Source: Macrolepiota albuminosa
Lineage: Eukaryota > Basidiomycota > Agaricomycetes > Agaricales > Agaricaceae
Reading direction: 5' to 3'
Length of the DNA stretch: 64,000 nt
NCBI GenBank assembly: GCA_027475525.1
Contig: JAMWFC010000123.1
Coordinates: 606 to 64,605 of the forward strand
Each line of letters starts with the position of its first letter. Positions within the stretch are counted from its first letter, which is position 1. Under the pieces are notes generated by a model. The model did not search any database, was not told the origin of the DNA, and was given only the letters and a program-made list of their open reading frames with translations. Of the stretch, positions 21,368 through 32,000 are shown piece by piece. The translations under genes and the position numbers were made by a program.

Positions 21368-22142
21368 ACAAAAGTCGCTGGAGCGAGGCGACTTATTCGG
21401 TCTTCTGGTCGGAGCGGGTTACCGTACGAAAGAGGATGGGTTGCTCTCCCTACTATGCGGCTACTGGCACCCACCCCTTGCTACCTGCGGACGTGGTGGA
21501 AGCGACGTACCTACAACCCCCACCAAACTCAATACTATCCTCTACCAACATGATCGCTAGACGCGCTATAGACTTACAACGACGCATGGAGGATCTTGAG
21601 CGCTTACACGAGATAGTATTTCAGGCTAGACGACAAGCTGTGCTATGATTTGAAACCGAGCATAGCGCCACGATTTGAGACTACAACTTCACAACTGGCG
21701 CCCTAGTACTAATGCGCAACTCCAAGATCGAAGTTACTCATAACAAAAAGATGCGGCCTCGATATCTGGGTCCCCTAATAGTGGTTTCCTGCAATCGGGG
21801 AGGCGCATACGTACTCTGCGAGTTGGATGGCTCAGTTTTGCATCGACTAGTAGCGGCGTTCCGACTCATTCCCTACTTAGCACATGAACACATTTCACTG
21901 CCTTTATCGGCGCTAGACATTGACACTGCTAAACTTCGAGAGCTAGAGGAGACCGAACTTGTGGACGATGACGAAGTCGCACCAGAAGAAGAAACCGAGC
22001 AGTAATAGGATCCGAAGGGGAAGGGCGCTAGACCTTAGCGCCTTGCACCTTACTTATGAATGGAACAACAACACATTGAATTTCATACTATACAATACTA
22101 TACAGGGCTATGGATCTGGCAATAATTGATCTATGGGCTACT

Positions 22143-22931
22143 TTACGTTCTACGGCGAGGACCCCTGACAAATCCCTCAGAGCGCCGGGGGTGCTGTCTG
22201 CGGCGGAGATGCGCAGGAGAAGGAGGCGGTGCAGGGGGAAGAATAGGCGACGGAGTAGAGGGAAAGGTCCCCGGAGGAAAGGTGGAGAAGCCGGGAGGAG
22301 ATTCATTGGTGGGAGCAGGCGGTGCTCCAGCGCGAATGGTGGAGGAGCCGGTGGGAGATTTGTTTATGGGAGCAGGCGGCGCTCCAGCTCCGAAGCGAAA
22401 AGTGAAGGAACCAGGTGGAGACTCATGTATGGGGGCAGGAGGCGCTCCCGCTCTGAAGTGAGGAGCTAGAGGCGTAAACGGTATGATGACGCGCTGAAGC
22501 GTGGCAGCACGAACTTCGTCGTCAATCAGGTCTGGCAAGGGCAACCACTTCAAAGTCTGAAGCTGGGGGTCAGCAAACCTGAACGTAGGAGCGGAAAAAG
22601 AAGAGGAACTAACAACATTATCCGTTTCGAGGAGTAGGTACTCCAAGCTTTTTGTGCTACCCGAAACAGGAGGCTGGAAGGACACGTAAGACGGTACTTG
22701 ATCACCCTGACGACAGAAACTTACCACGTTGGGATGCTGTTCGGACTCCACGAGCCACTCCTGGGCCATAGCCAGAAGTAACCGGTAGCGCCAAATCAGG
22801 GTAAGGATATTTCCGTTATGGTGTCGGATACCGCCTGGAGGCAGTCGAGCAAAGAACATCTCGAGGCGATCTAAAACCTCGGGACGAGGAACAGAGGTGA
22901 TGTCTTTGAGAAAGAAAGAGGGAGTAGGCAT
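22143..22931 (-). CDS. Element A antisense ORF, GAPPAP-repeat protein
   Basis: This 262-codon ORF ends 140 bp from the A pol stop, tail to tail. The N-terminal 80 residues are helical (VLDRLEMFFARLPPGGI, then LIWRYRLLLAMAQEWL), resembling in layout the first exon of the antisense gene at 27938. The C-terminal half is disordered with three spaced copies of a GAPPAP(I/T) repeat of about 20 residues, then a Pro-rich and basic tail. Upstream exons are possible: the ORF at 23573-23884 lies in the same direction. I do not recognise a known family; the helix-loop-helix and repeats are visible, the function is not. Confidence 0.5.
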   Translation of the reverse strand: MPTPSFFLKDITSVPRPEVLDRLEMFFARLPPGGIRHHNGNILTLIWRYRLLLAMAQEWLVESEQHPNVVSFCRQGDQVPSYVSFQPPVSGSTKSLEYLLLETDNVVSSSSFSAPTFRFADPQLQTLKWLPLPDLIDDEVRAATLQRVIIPFTPLAPHFRAGAPPAPIHESPPGSFTFRFGAGAPPAPINKSPTGSSTIRAGAPPAPTNESPPGFSTFPPGTFPSTPSPILPPAPPPSPAHLRRRQHPRRSEGFVRGPRRRT

Positions 22932-23040
22932 TCCGAAGAACTTAACAATGCTAGGCCCGGAAATCTCAAATATATACCTAGCGACATTATGCAGGGTCGA
23001 AGGGACTTAGGAAACAGAACTTATGCGGCACAATCACGAG

Positions 23041-23194
23041 GACGCGACAACAACGATGTATTTCATATAACTACGGCAAAAGAAGCAAAAAGCTGGGAAT
23101 ATGTTAGGCATCATGAGGACGCGACAACAACGATGTATTTCATATAACTACGGCAAAAGAAGCAAAAAGCTGGGAATATGTTAGGCCGGTGGCG
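23041..23194. repeat. 77-bp direct duplication, 9 of 20
   Basis: Copies at 23041-23117 and 23118-23194 lie between two antisense ORFs of element A. Confidence 0.9.
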
Positions 23195-23320
23195 CTGCGA
23201 AGAAGATGGGATTGCCTCACTCAAACAATAAGGGGGGGGGGGAAGAAAAACAACACGCGACAGGTCAAGAAGGGCCGAACCAAGAAATACGCTTGCTAAC
23301 AACCGTCGGCCCCTCGAGGG

Positions 23321-23473
23321 GACCACGAAAGAGACGAGCGCCGGTATACTTGCGAGGGGACTAGGAGAAAAGAGCCGTTAGACACGGAAGGAGGGGGACC
23401 ACGAAAGAGACAAGCGCCGGTATACTTGCGAGGGGACTAGGAGAAAAAGAGCCGTTAGACACGGAAGAAGAGG
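23321..23473. repeat. Direct duplication with period 76, 10 of 20
   Basis: Copies at 23321-23396 and 23397-23473 differ by one substitution and one base in an A-run, which accounts for the 76-bp offset. Confidence 0.8.
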
Positions 23474-23572
23474 TGATGGCTCAGTTACTAACCAGGTAAT
23501 AGCTTTTCTCCATCAAAAGTTGAAGACGATCCGCCGTGTCTTCGGTGGCAATTTCCTGGATTTGGGCGACTG

Positions 23573-23884
23573 TCAGAAGGAATGCGCCAAGAATAGCAAG
23601 ACACGCACATGGAAAGCCTGGCTCCAAGTAGCTTCTGTACCAAAACACGTTAACGGAGATGCGTCTCCCCAAATTTCACAAGCAGCCCGCAGAAGCTGAC
23701 AGCGACGACCCAACTCGACTACTTCATCGGCCAACTTAGGAATACTCTCGGGAGGGTAATGATGAAAGAACGAGGTGGCCCGGTCCAGAAAGGTGGGAGG
23801 GTCCATGGTAACATAGGTGCGATCACAGCTTTGAGTCCACACGCAACCAGACGGGGTGGCCATCATGAAGACTGATGGAATCAA
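23573..23884 (-). CDS. Element A antisense ORF, small helical protein or exon
   Basis: From ATG 23884, or the nearby internal ATGs, the product has a hydrophilic start and then a helical segment (FLDRATSFFHHYPP, then ELGRRCQLLRAACEIWGD). This arrangement, an aromatic helix ending in a Pro-rich turn followed by a second helix with Trp, also appears at the start of the ORF at 22931 and of the spliced gene at 27938, so these may be related modules. It probably continues by splicing into 22931 or ends separately; the exon edge is not clear. Confidence 0.4.
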   Translation of the reverse strand: MIPSVFMMATPSGCVWTQSCDRTYVTMDPPTFLDRATSFFHHYPPESIPKLADEVVELGRRCQLLRAACEIWGDASPLTCFGTEATWSQAFHVRVLLFLAHSF

Positions 23885-24383
23885 GTTGATGCATAAGTAA
23901 TTTATAGGACACAGGAAGTGTTTCGATTAGCGACAGCGTGGGAGGCCTTTTCTCAAGGAGCCAGGACCCTAACAGGAGCGCTAGCCAATCAAAAGTGTTT
24001 AACTTATTCTGGGCCCCTCCAAAAAGGGAATCGACATTCGATGTTCAGCGCTTACTCACAACCGCGCTAAACGGGCATAAGCGATCACTGGTTTTCTATT
24101 TCTTTATACGCGCTACTTCTTACATGGATCCGCTTATTTATTTCCAGACAGTTCCTATTTTCTACTTAGGCTGGCGTGGTAATGGCTATTGGACCGCGTC
24201 GGCAACAGGGGTTTTTGTGCTGTGATGATCTACTGAGCGTTTCCCCTTTTTACTTATTTTTCTTTTGATTACTTACAAACTGACGATTTGAAGCCAAGGG
24301 AGGCGTTTATTTTAGTATCACACTACAAAGTTCATATCAAAAGACAAAGTCCATAAAAGTTTAAAAGCGCTGAGGGTCGGCCA

Positions 24384-26033
24384 CTACGGATCATACTCGG
24401 GAAGGGCGGGATCACCCAAAGGAAGCAAGTCCCCGTCCTGGATCGAGTTGCTCGCTTGCCACTCAAGCGCAGCTGTAATATCGTCATGGAGCTCGAGAAG
24501 GAGGCGCTCACGGCAAGCTAAGGTGGAAACGCGAGGACGCAGGTTTGCAAGTTCGTGACCAACGGCTTTGGTCGCATCCTCGATATGGCGGAGTTGCTGG
24601 CGAAGGTCGGCAGAAGGACGGAGAGGGGTAACAGGATAGAAGAACTCGTCCCCGAGCCAAGGGAAGGCGTCGCCAGAAACTCGCATGGTGGGAGGGGGCG
24701 TCCAAAAGGGATCGAACTTATGGAAGGTTAGAAAAGGGGAGAAAAAGGGGAACAAACAAAGACGGACGTACCCGGACAGTTACAGGCGCACGGGGTGTCC
24801 ACTCATGGCGCTCGTCGCCGGGGGACATAGCTCTGGCGGAAGAAAGATGGATGCCGTAGGGAGGCAAGTATCTCCAGCGGCGACGACGCTCACCTTCCGG
24901 CACCAGGGTTCCTTCGGACTCCGGCGCCGCAGAAGTCTCGCGACTACTAGTAAAAGAAGGGGAGCTGTGGGGAGGAGTAAGGGACGGAGTAATAGGAAGA
25001 GCCACCGGAGTGTCGCTAGCCGCAACCGACTCGGGGGCAGGGGTAGCACCAGCATCAGACATAACGACATCTTCGGCAGCAGGGATAGCCACTACGGTGG
25101 GAACAGGAGTGGGGGACCTATCAGTCAAGAAGTTAGCACGCAAAGAAAAGAGAAGTTAGGAAAATGCGTACTGGTTACCACTGGGGCCACTCTGACGAGG
25201 GTTAGCGGCGATAGGGGGAGTAAGGCGAAGCAGGAGAGCGCGTACCGCCAACAGCGCATTGGCATCAACAACGGGCTCAGCTTCATCATCATCCTCTCCC
25301 TCGGCATCCCTCTCAGTGCCTTCCCCCTCATCCGTAGAAGACTCGGTCGAAGACAAAACCACAGGCATAGCAGGCGCTAGCTCGCAGCGCTTACCAGGGC
25401 TCTTGCCAGGAGACGCGACAACAGGCTTACGCTTCGAAAGGACGGGACGACGAGGAGAGCGAGCAAAAGGTGCCGCCACAGTAGTACCATCCTGGGTAGT
25501 CGGCAGCGCCAGGCTGGCTGCGCTGATTACCGTAGGTTGGTGAGTAGCTGCCAGATCACGTTGCTGCAGCACGAAGTCCCGGGCGTTACGAACCAACACT
25601 GCGCGCTCATAGTTCCTTTGCATAATGGCATCCCTACCACGTTCACGAGTACGAATCCCATTGAAGGTGCAGCCTCGTTTCAACGCATCGCACCGATAGC
25701 AAGGCAGAGACGCGGTAGGAAACCAGCAGCCCTCAGGGTCGTTCTCAGACCAACACTTGTCACACTAAGAAAGAAGTCAGCGACGGCATGAACCTACTAA
25801 GGGGCAAACCAGTGCTTACTGCGCCAATCTTTGCCCTAAATGCGCGACGCTCCAAGGGCGCAACAGTAACCTTCTTTGTGCCGCCCAGTACTTGGACACC
25901 AGCTGGGATGCCGGTGATGACGCCCAAAGTTTGGTCAGTAACAAATGTAACTATTGTGTTACCGTACCAAGAGTGTGCGTTGGGCGCGCTATAAGTGTGT
26001 TGAGGAGTCCCGGGCAGGTCCCAGAGAACGCGT
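24384..26033 (-). CDS. Element A antisense spliced gene: cysteine cluster, acidic tract, helical C-terminus
   Basis: Four exons join in frame on the minus strand: 26033-25820, 25764-25172, 25117-24772 and 24716-24384 (TAG). The introns 25819-25765, 25171-25118 and 24771-24717 are 54-55 nt with GTAAGC or GTACG donors and TAG or AAG acceptors; two have a clear CTGAC or CTAAC branch. Exon 1 encodes a beta-rich part (TIVTFVTDQTLGVITGIPAG). Exon 2 opens with a cysteine cluster, CxxC-x8-C-x8-CxxC-x6-C, then a basic region and an acidic tract (GEGTERDAEGEDDDEAE). Exon 3 is Pro/Ser/Thr-rich. Exon 4 is helical (LRQQLRHIEDATKAVGHEL). Total is about 495 codons; an upstream exon may exist. No stop interrupts the spliced frame. 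Function unknown; zinc binding is inferred from the cysteines. Confidence 0.65.
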
Positions 26034-26859
26034 CTGTGAAAAAGGGTAAAAGTCGGTAACGGAGTCGGCAAGTGTCAAGCGCTAAGGTAAAGCGCTTAAG
26101 AAAATGCGGTAAGTGAACACGGCAACGGGAAGCGGCAAGAGCACGGTAAGCTTAGCGAAGTTCTAAGCGTCGATAATGCCTGCCGTAGTTGCAAGGCGCG
26201 AGTATGTCGAGTGTTGGCGAACGTCTGTAACTGCCGATGAGTTCGACGTTGCCGACCGTAGCGTAAATGAGCTCTTGAGCGTAAGGGAGACTGAAGTAAG
26301 TGGGGGAAACTGTGGTCTATTCGTCTGCTATGATGGTCTATGTACAAGTCGGTAAGTAATATATATACTACAAGGAGTTCACCGTCGCCAGTGGCTAATG
26401 ACGCCAGAGTGCGGTAAACTGGAAAATTTCAAAGGGGTAGCTCCAACGGTTTCAGATCCCTACCGTCCATTCAAGAGCCTTAGCGACGCCAGGCAACAGA
26501 TCGCGAAGCTAAACCATCACTCCATCACCCTTCTGTCTGTCAGAACACCTAAGCGACGTTGGGCGCCAAATCGAGACGGTAAGCGGTGTCAGACGCCAAG
26601 GTCAAACGCCAAGCTGTCCGTCAGTTTTTGATAGATCATCAGGCTTCTCGCTAAGCGCTGTCGTCAGTGACTGATGCCATCTGTCAGTTGTCATTCTTGC
26701 TGCCGTCGGCGCTATCATTGATTGGATCTGCTTCTTGCCGTGCGCGGCCATCAGAAATGGCTTAAAATGGGTAGAACGCGTGCGCTAAGTTCGGAACGAG
26801 TGCGGCAAGGTTTCCGGAGCCGGTGCCGAGCCTGCCGTTGATGCGCCTAACCTGTATAG
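26034..26859. other. Intergenic stretch between A antisense genes
   Basis: I find no convincing exon here. On the minus strand a TATA-like ATATATAT box lies near 26360, which could serve the gene at 26033. Many short GGTAAG and AAGCG motifs recur. A diverged copy of this stretch lies outside the nest at 57975-58880. Confidence 0.4.
26359..26374 (-). promoter_or_regulatory. Candidate TATA box of the A antisense gene
   Basis: A run of alternating A and T (GTATATATATTAC on the minus strand) sits some 330 bp upstream of the first clear exon at 26033. Position and sequence only; no further support. Confidence 0.25.
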
Positions 26860-27938
26860 GGTCCTATCACCGGTATCAATGACGGTAGTATCACGGCGAA
26901 GACGCAAAAGGTCGCGAAGCTCCATGTCGGTGAACATGGTCTGGTTAGGCGCCTATTGACATTAACATTTAGGCGCTAAAGTCTAGCGACAATGAGCAAA
27001 GCACTTACGACATACAAAGGGGGAACACAAGCAGGGAGATTGATCTGGAAGGGGAGAAGTCAGAAAAATGGAGTAAGGAAGATAGGGAAAGAACGCACAG
27101 TACGTTTGGGAGAACTAGCACGAGCAGGAGGCGCTCGTTCAATAACAATGGCAAAATTATGCGGAGGACCATGGGAAGTTGGGTGCGCCGGACCGGGTCG
27201 TGGCTCGCTACGAGAAACAGCAATGCGTTTGATGGCCGAATGGGGAGGGACAGTGCGAACAGGAGAAGCAGCGCTTGGGGCAGGACAAGTGGAAGAAGCA
27301 GCGCCACGAAAAGGGCTGCCAAGAACGGAAGGAGGCAGAACAGAAGTCGAAGAAGGAGGGGCGGTAGGAACAGAAGGGACAGTAGAGGCCGATGGGGCAG
27401 TAGGAAGACTGGCAACGGTGGGAGACGTGGCAACCGACTACTCAAGGATTAACAGTGGAAAAAGGGGGATGGGGCAGTAGGAAGACTGGCAACGGTGGGA
27501 GACGTGGCAACCGACTACTCAAGGATTAACAGTGGAAAAAGGGGGGAGGAAAAGGAAGGACTTACTTCGCTGACCTCGGTACTAGCCAACAACGCGTCGA
27601 TCTCGTCAGATAAGGAGGGAGCCTAGTATGGGCGCTGAACCTTAGCGCCACAACGCCAAAATCAAACTTAGAAAACTTACGAAAAGGTCCGCGAAAGGGC
27701 GCAACCAATCGGCACCCTCATACTCACGGTACCGGGCCACACACCACTCGCGAACCTCGTCACCCCGCTCCCAGGAACTGTCGGAGCCGCGGACCACGAG
27801 CCAGCGTCGATAAAGTTGCATAATGCCAGGGACGGTTTGTGGCACATCGGCGGGACCGACAGACTTAGCGCGATCAAATAAATAGGAGGCCTTAGCCAGG
27901 AAATTGCGGAGAGCAGAGGCATCGAAAGAAGTGGACAT
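26860..27938 (-). CDS. Element A antisense spliced gene nearest the 3' LTR
   Basis: Starting at ATG 27938, 146 bp from the A 3' LTR, exon 1 (27938-27681) encodes a helical domain (FLAKASYLFDRAKSVGPADV, IMQLYRRWLVV, YREYEGADWLRPF). Exon 2 is 27622-27566 (LSDEIDALLAS), exon 3 is 27514-27099 (Pro/Ser/Thr-rich; contains a 77-bp duplication) and exon 4 is 27044-27009. Introns 27680-27623, 27565-27515 and 27098-27045 are 51-58 nt; donors GTAAGT, GTAAGT and GTGCGT, acceptors CTAG, GTAG and CCAG, all phase 0. A further donor GTAAGT at 27008 leads to a probable exon around 26941-26870 (MELRDLLRLRRD); the end is unclear. It may join the gene at 26033 as one transcript. Function unknown. Confidence 0.6.
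27391..27544. repeat. 77-bp direct duplication, 11 of 20
   Basis: Copies at 27391-27467 and 27468-27544 repeat the start of exon 3 and the acceptor of the antisense gene at 27938. Confidence 0.9.
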
Positions 27939-28072
27939 GCTGGAAAGATGGGAAGGAAAACACAGGAAGGTGAAGTACGGAAAACGACTTTTATAAGGCG
28001 CCAGCGGCATTATACGGACCGTAGCGCAGTCAAATTAACGACGGCGTTTGACTGAGGACAGTCAATTTTTCA

Positions 28073-28084
28073 GTTGGGGGGAGA
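28073..28084 (+). other. Element A polypurine tract
   Basis: TTGGGGGGAGA directly precedes the 3' LTR start at 28085. Confidence 0.75.
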
Positions 28085-28787
28085 TGATAGGCTTCTACTT
28101 GGACTGAGCGCATCAAGGGACATTATAGGCTGACCAACACTTGACACACTAAAGGCTCTAGCAACCAGCCTTGGGTACAGAGCAGCCCTAGCGCGGGCGC
28201 TCTATGGCAAGACTTATCCATTCATCTCAATCACCAGTATCAGCCCCTCAGCGCACTCCACTCAGTTACTTTGAAGACCAAGAAGACTCAGGACTCATAG
28301 CGCTAGCATAACGGCGGGAGGGGACTCTGACCAAACCCCGATCAGTACTGGAAGGAGTTAGCAATTGGCGCTGTCAATCACCGAGGCACCTCAATCAGAA
28401 GTCTAAAAGAATCAATGACGACGAGACAGGATACACGCAGACCCTACATTTAAATCTATCAAAAGATGGTACAATGTTTAGCGCTGGAATTAGCGCTCAC
28501 AACGTCTGTCAAGGATTCCCCGACCATACCCCGAGATGGCATGGCTAATTAAATTACATCAAAAAGTGAGCAAACTCGTCCCACTTCTAAGTAGTTTTAG
28601 AGTCGCCGTTGGTCGCCGTCACCCATGTGCTGCAGGTCACCGTTGACAGGTGGCCGTTAGCTACAGTCACAAAGAGAGGCGCTAATTGGTAGCGCCGTCA
28701 ATGGACTTATTTTGGAAATAATGTAGCGCATAGTATAAAAACTAGCTACTTGCCATGTATATAACAATGAATCGTAACCTCTTGAGC
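28085..28787 (+). repeat. Element A 3' LTR, left part
   Basis: The first 703 bp of the 3' LTR (TGATAGGC start), ending at TGAGC where element B is inserted. The remainder continues at 40376. Confidence 0.95.
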
Positions 28788-28963
28788 TGTAACGGGGTCA
28801 TCCGTATTACCATCAGCGTCAACGACGCTATAATCAATTAGTAGAGTATTACGTAAGCTAACATCTTGTTTTTGCACTAAGTACTAGTCAAATCCGATAT
28901 TGCGGTCTGATTTAGCACTGTGTGAAATACACAGATAGTTCTAACTAGTAACCCCAGGTTACA
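28788..28963 (+). repeat. Element B 5' LTR
   Basis: It runs TGTAACGG to GGTTACA, so its ends are inverted repeats (TGTAAC/GTTACA). A hairpin AGCGTC-AAC-GACGCT lies at 28816-28830. The sequence after the LTR starts with a T-run and lacks a TGG primer site. Confidence 0.95.
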
Positions 28964-29074
28964 TTTTTTTAAATCTTCTGCTATCGGCTTTAGACTCTAG
29001 GCTTGTTACCGACTAGGCAACTCTCATCAAAACCTCTCGATTCTCTGTTGGCATCACGCTGAAAACGTGCTTCC

Positions 29075-32000
29075 ATGACTGGCTCTCTTGATCCGGATCC
29101 TCCGTTCCCAGCTGCAGACGCAGGTGACTTACCTGTGCTACAGGCTGTGAAGACGCAATCTGCGTCAGCATACCAACCCCCGCCAAAGCGGGACGAAAAG
29201 ACCCCTCGCGATGTCAGCGCGAGCTATGGAATGCCTGGTGGGCTATCCGTATCACGGATGATGTCCATTGTACGACCTGGTGGAAAACCAGGAGATAGAT
29301 CCGCGGTCTCAGGAGTGTCGCTGCCAGCGAGCCAAATGCCCTCACTGATGTATCCGGTATTGCCCGAGAGCTCTTCAGCTCCCTCGGAGGGTCAACCGGA
29401 CGTTACCCAGTACTCGGAAATGGTACAAGGCAGCGCGTTTGCGCATAGCACCCCATTCCGGACTGCACCTATGGAACGGCATTTGGAATATGTGGCCAAT
29501 GCTGCCACTGAACCGGGACCGTCGTCGTTGACAACACAAGTACAGAAGCAAGGACCAGCAATAGTGGTCAGTAGGGAAGACAACAATGTCGTAAGGTTGG
29601 ACAAGGCGTTAACAATGCCTGGAAGTCCAGAGTTGCACCGACGAGCCGGCAAACAGCCGCAAGTGAGGCATGACGGCCTCAGGAGAGTTATGGACTTAGA
29701 GTCCGAGTTGGAGTCCTCAGATGATGAGGAAAGCAAAAGGTCGCAGTCGACCTTGTCTATCCAGTTGCAGCTAGTATTGGACCGATATCCGGCGGTCGTG
29801 AAGGAATCGATGCGAAAGCGTCTTCAGCTTTATGTAGTGAAGCACTTACAGCTGCTGGCGGCTAGGAGCCACGATGTACCCCGTGCAGATTCGAGTGAAT
29901 ATATCGAATTGTTTGTGCGCATCTTCGAACTCGAAGTAGTGGAATACCTTAAGCGCAAAGCGGCGCGAGGGTCAGCAGTCTCAACGGCTACTCCAGCCGA
30001 CTCCGTAGAATGTGAGATGAGTGTGCGCAGACGAGCGCCACTAATCGCGGACGCGATGGAATTGCTCAATGCGCCTCGTCAGGCTGATGAGTCTCAGCAA
30101 GACTACATTCGGCGTCAGAACGCCGCAAACCGTCAACGCATTGTTAGCAGAGTGCCTCAGCAGGCATTGTCTGAGGTGGAGACTGTAACGACGACTCCGG
30201 CAGAGCCAGAGGCAGCACTTGCAGTGCAGGAGGTTAAGACACCTCGTAAGCAAGTTACAATCAAGGAAGAGGTGGACGAAGTCCACATTCTTGAGGAGCG
30301 AACGCGACCACGACGCATAGTGCGACACGTCCACCTAGTGGACAACTGGAATGAACGCGTCAATTACCAAAGGATACGCAACCAGGACTTGCGCGATCAT
30401 GGTGAGTCGTTCATTGACGACCAGGGGGTAGTCTTTGAAGGGCGTGAGGGCGTAACGCCTGTCGATGACATGCGGCGACAATTCGCGGCTCGGACTGCTG
30501 AACCGGACAGAGATCCGGGTGGTAGTGATGACAGTAGTGGTCACTACGAACGGAGGGAGCCAAATCGTCGCAATCACAACGGTGGAGATCGTGATCGTAG
30601 GAATGACGATCAGGACGATAATAATCGTCGTGACAGGGGCAGGCAGGCTGGTGGATTACCAGCAGAGCAACAAGTGAGGCAACAGCCCACCGCACGGCCG
30701 GAAAGAGTGGTCAATGAGCACCTGTTTCGCAGTCCTCAGGCATTTTCGATGCCCGCACCTCATGATTTGCGTGAAACTACGCCGGGAATGAATGAAGCGG
30801 TCAGGATCCATATGGATCATATGCATGACCGCCTCACTCGTCTGGTGGATGACTCCCTTGGAGTCAGATTTAAGTTCCCTGCTGGGGTAAGCCCCCGTAA
30901 ATCCGATGGTAAGCACATACGTGCGTATGCTGGAGGACATAGGTTCTCGCAACTGGAGGACTGGGCCATGGACGTGTGCTACCACCTCGCAGCCTGCTGC
31001 TATGGTGGAGACGACATGGACCAGGAAAGGATATTCGTGCTACACGAATTTATGGAAGGAGAGGCTCGGAATTGGTTCCGTCACCATGTTCTCCACATTA
31101 ATCGCGACAAATCGCACTGGACATTTAAAGAGGTCCTGATAGGACTGTATAATCAGTTTGTTAATGCTGCTACGATGCAGGAAGCTCACGATGCCTTTAG
31201 AAAGGCAGTGTATGACGCTAAGACTGGCGTCCAGACCTTTTATGATGACCTGGTGGGTCATGCACAGAATATGGCTGTCTATCCAGATGAATATACTATT
31301 CGCGAGACATTCCTGGACGGAATACCAGCAGACATGAGACGAGCGTTGATACGCGACGACAATCTGTCTCCAGAGGTCAATACTGTGACCGAGTTCTTGG
31401 CGTATGCCATCCGTTATGAGCAGTCGACACGGACTGCAAACCATTATGAGCAGCGGAGCTCCCGCCGAGGAACCGTGAACCATCAGGCAGTGAAGGTGGG
31501 AACCTTCCTGGCCAAGCGGACGGAGATGGAGAACAATCGCAATCCGCAATTCGTGGTTCGCAAGACAATTCCTGGAGGCCAACGGCCTCGATCGAAACCT
31601 GCTGGACAATTGCCAGCGAAGGACAGTCGACCCGTTTCGGGTCAGAATCAAGTAGCACCAAGAGGAGTAGTGGCGCCTGCAGCGCGTATGGCGGGTAAAA
31701 CTGCTGGAGTTCCAGGAGTGGGCCAGAGAAGGCCTGCCGGGGACCCCTCAGCATGCTACAATTGTGGCAGGAGCGGGCACTTTGCTAAGGAGTGTCCCGC
31801 CCCTCCTAAGGCACACATCCGAGCGGCCCATACGGCTGCGGCACCGAGCGATGTCGTCAGTGACGACGAGGACGATGAAATCGTCGAGGAAACCGAGGAG
31901 GAGCCGCAAGCAGAGGCTGACGGGTCGGAAGTGGATGACGCTGAGAGCGTCCAGATTGATGGCGATGAATACGTCGCAGTGGATGTGTACGACAGCGACT

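Larger units (their letters stand above)
18094..22005 (+). pseudogene. Element A pol: reverse transcriptase, RNase H, integrase
   Basis: The frame starts with an ATG overlapping the protease stop. RT occupies about 18750-19440, with the catalytic motif F-I-D-D at 19204-19215 in place of Y-x-D-D, as in this lineage. RNase H follows at 19780-20160 (ILAVDTSYIAVGFFL, PKLELYGL, VEVDARYIKGML). Integrase has the HHCC zinc finger (HDDLGH and CHLC, 20685-20890) and the D, D, E residues in IDTMH, TDNGA and GIVER (20950-21245). No chromodomain is seen; the C-terminus is acidic. In-frame stops are TGA only: 19243, 19534, 20223, 20607, 21646 and 21676, mostly where relatives have Arg. Three 77-bp duplications shift the frame. 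Confidence 0.9.

Noticed and set aside
16468..21678. UGA read as an amino acid in this genome
   Set aside because: Likely functional stops of other frames here are also TGA (18095, 41938), and CGA-to-TGA deamination explains the internal ones more simply.
27005..27445. Leucine-rich minus-strand ORF of 146 codons resembling a multi-span membrane protein
   Set aside because: It is an out-of-frame reading of a Pro/Ser/Thr-rich exon; the exon frame is fixed by the splice sites on both sides, and CT-rich codons give Leu in the shifted frame.
31040..31651. Minus-strand ORF of 203 codons in element B
   Set aside because: Shadow of the gag capsid and knuckle frame; no independent motif or start context.
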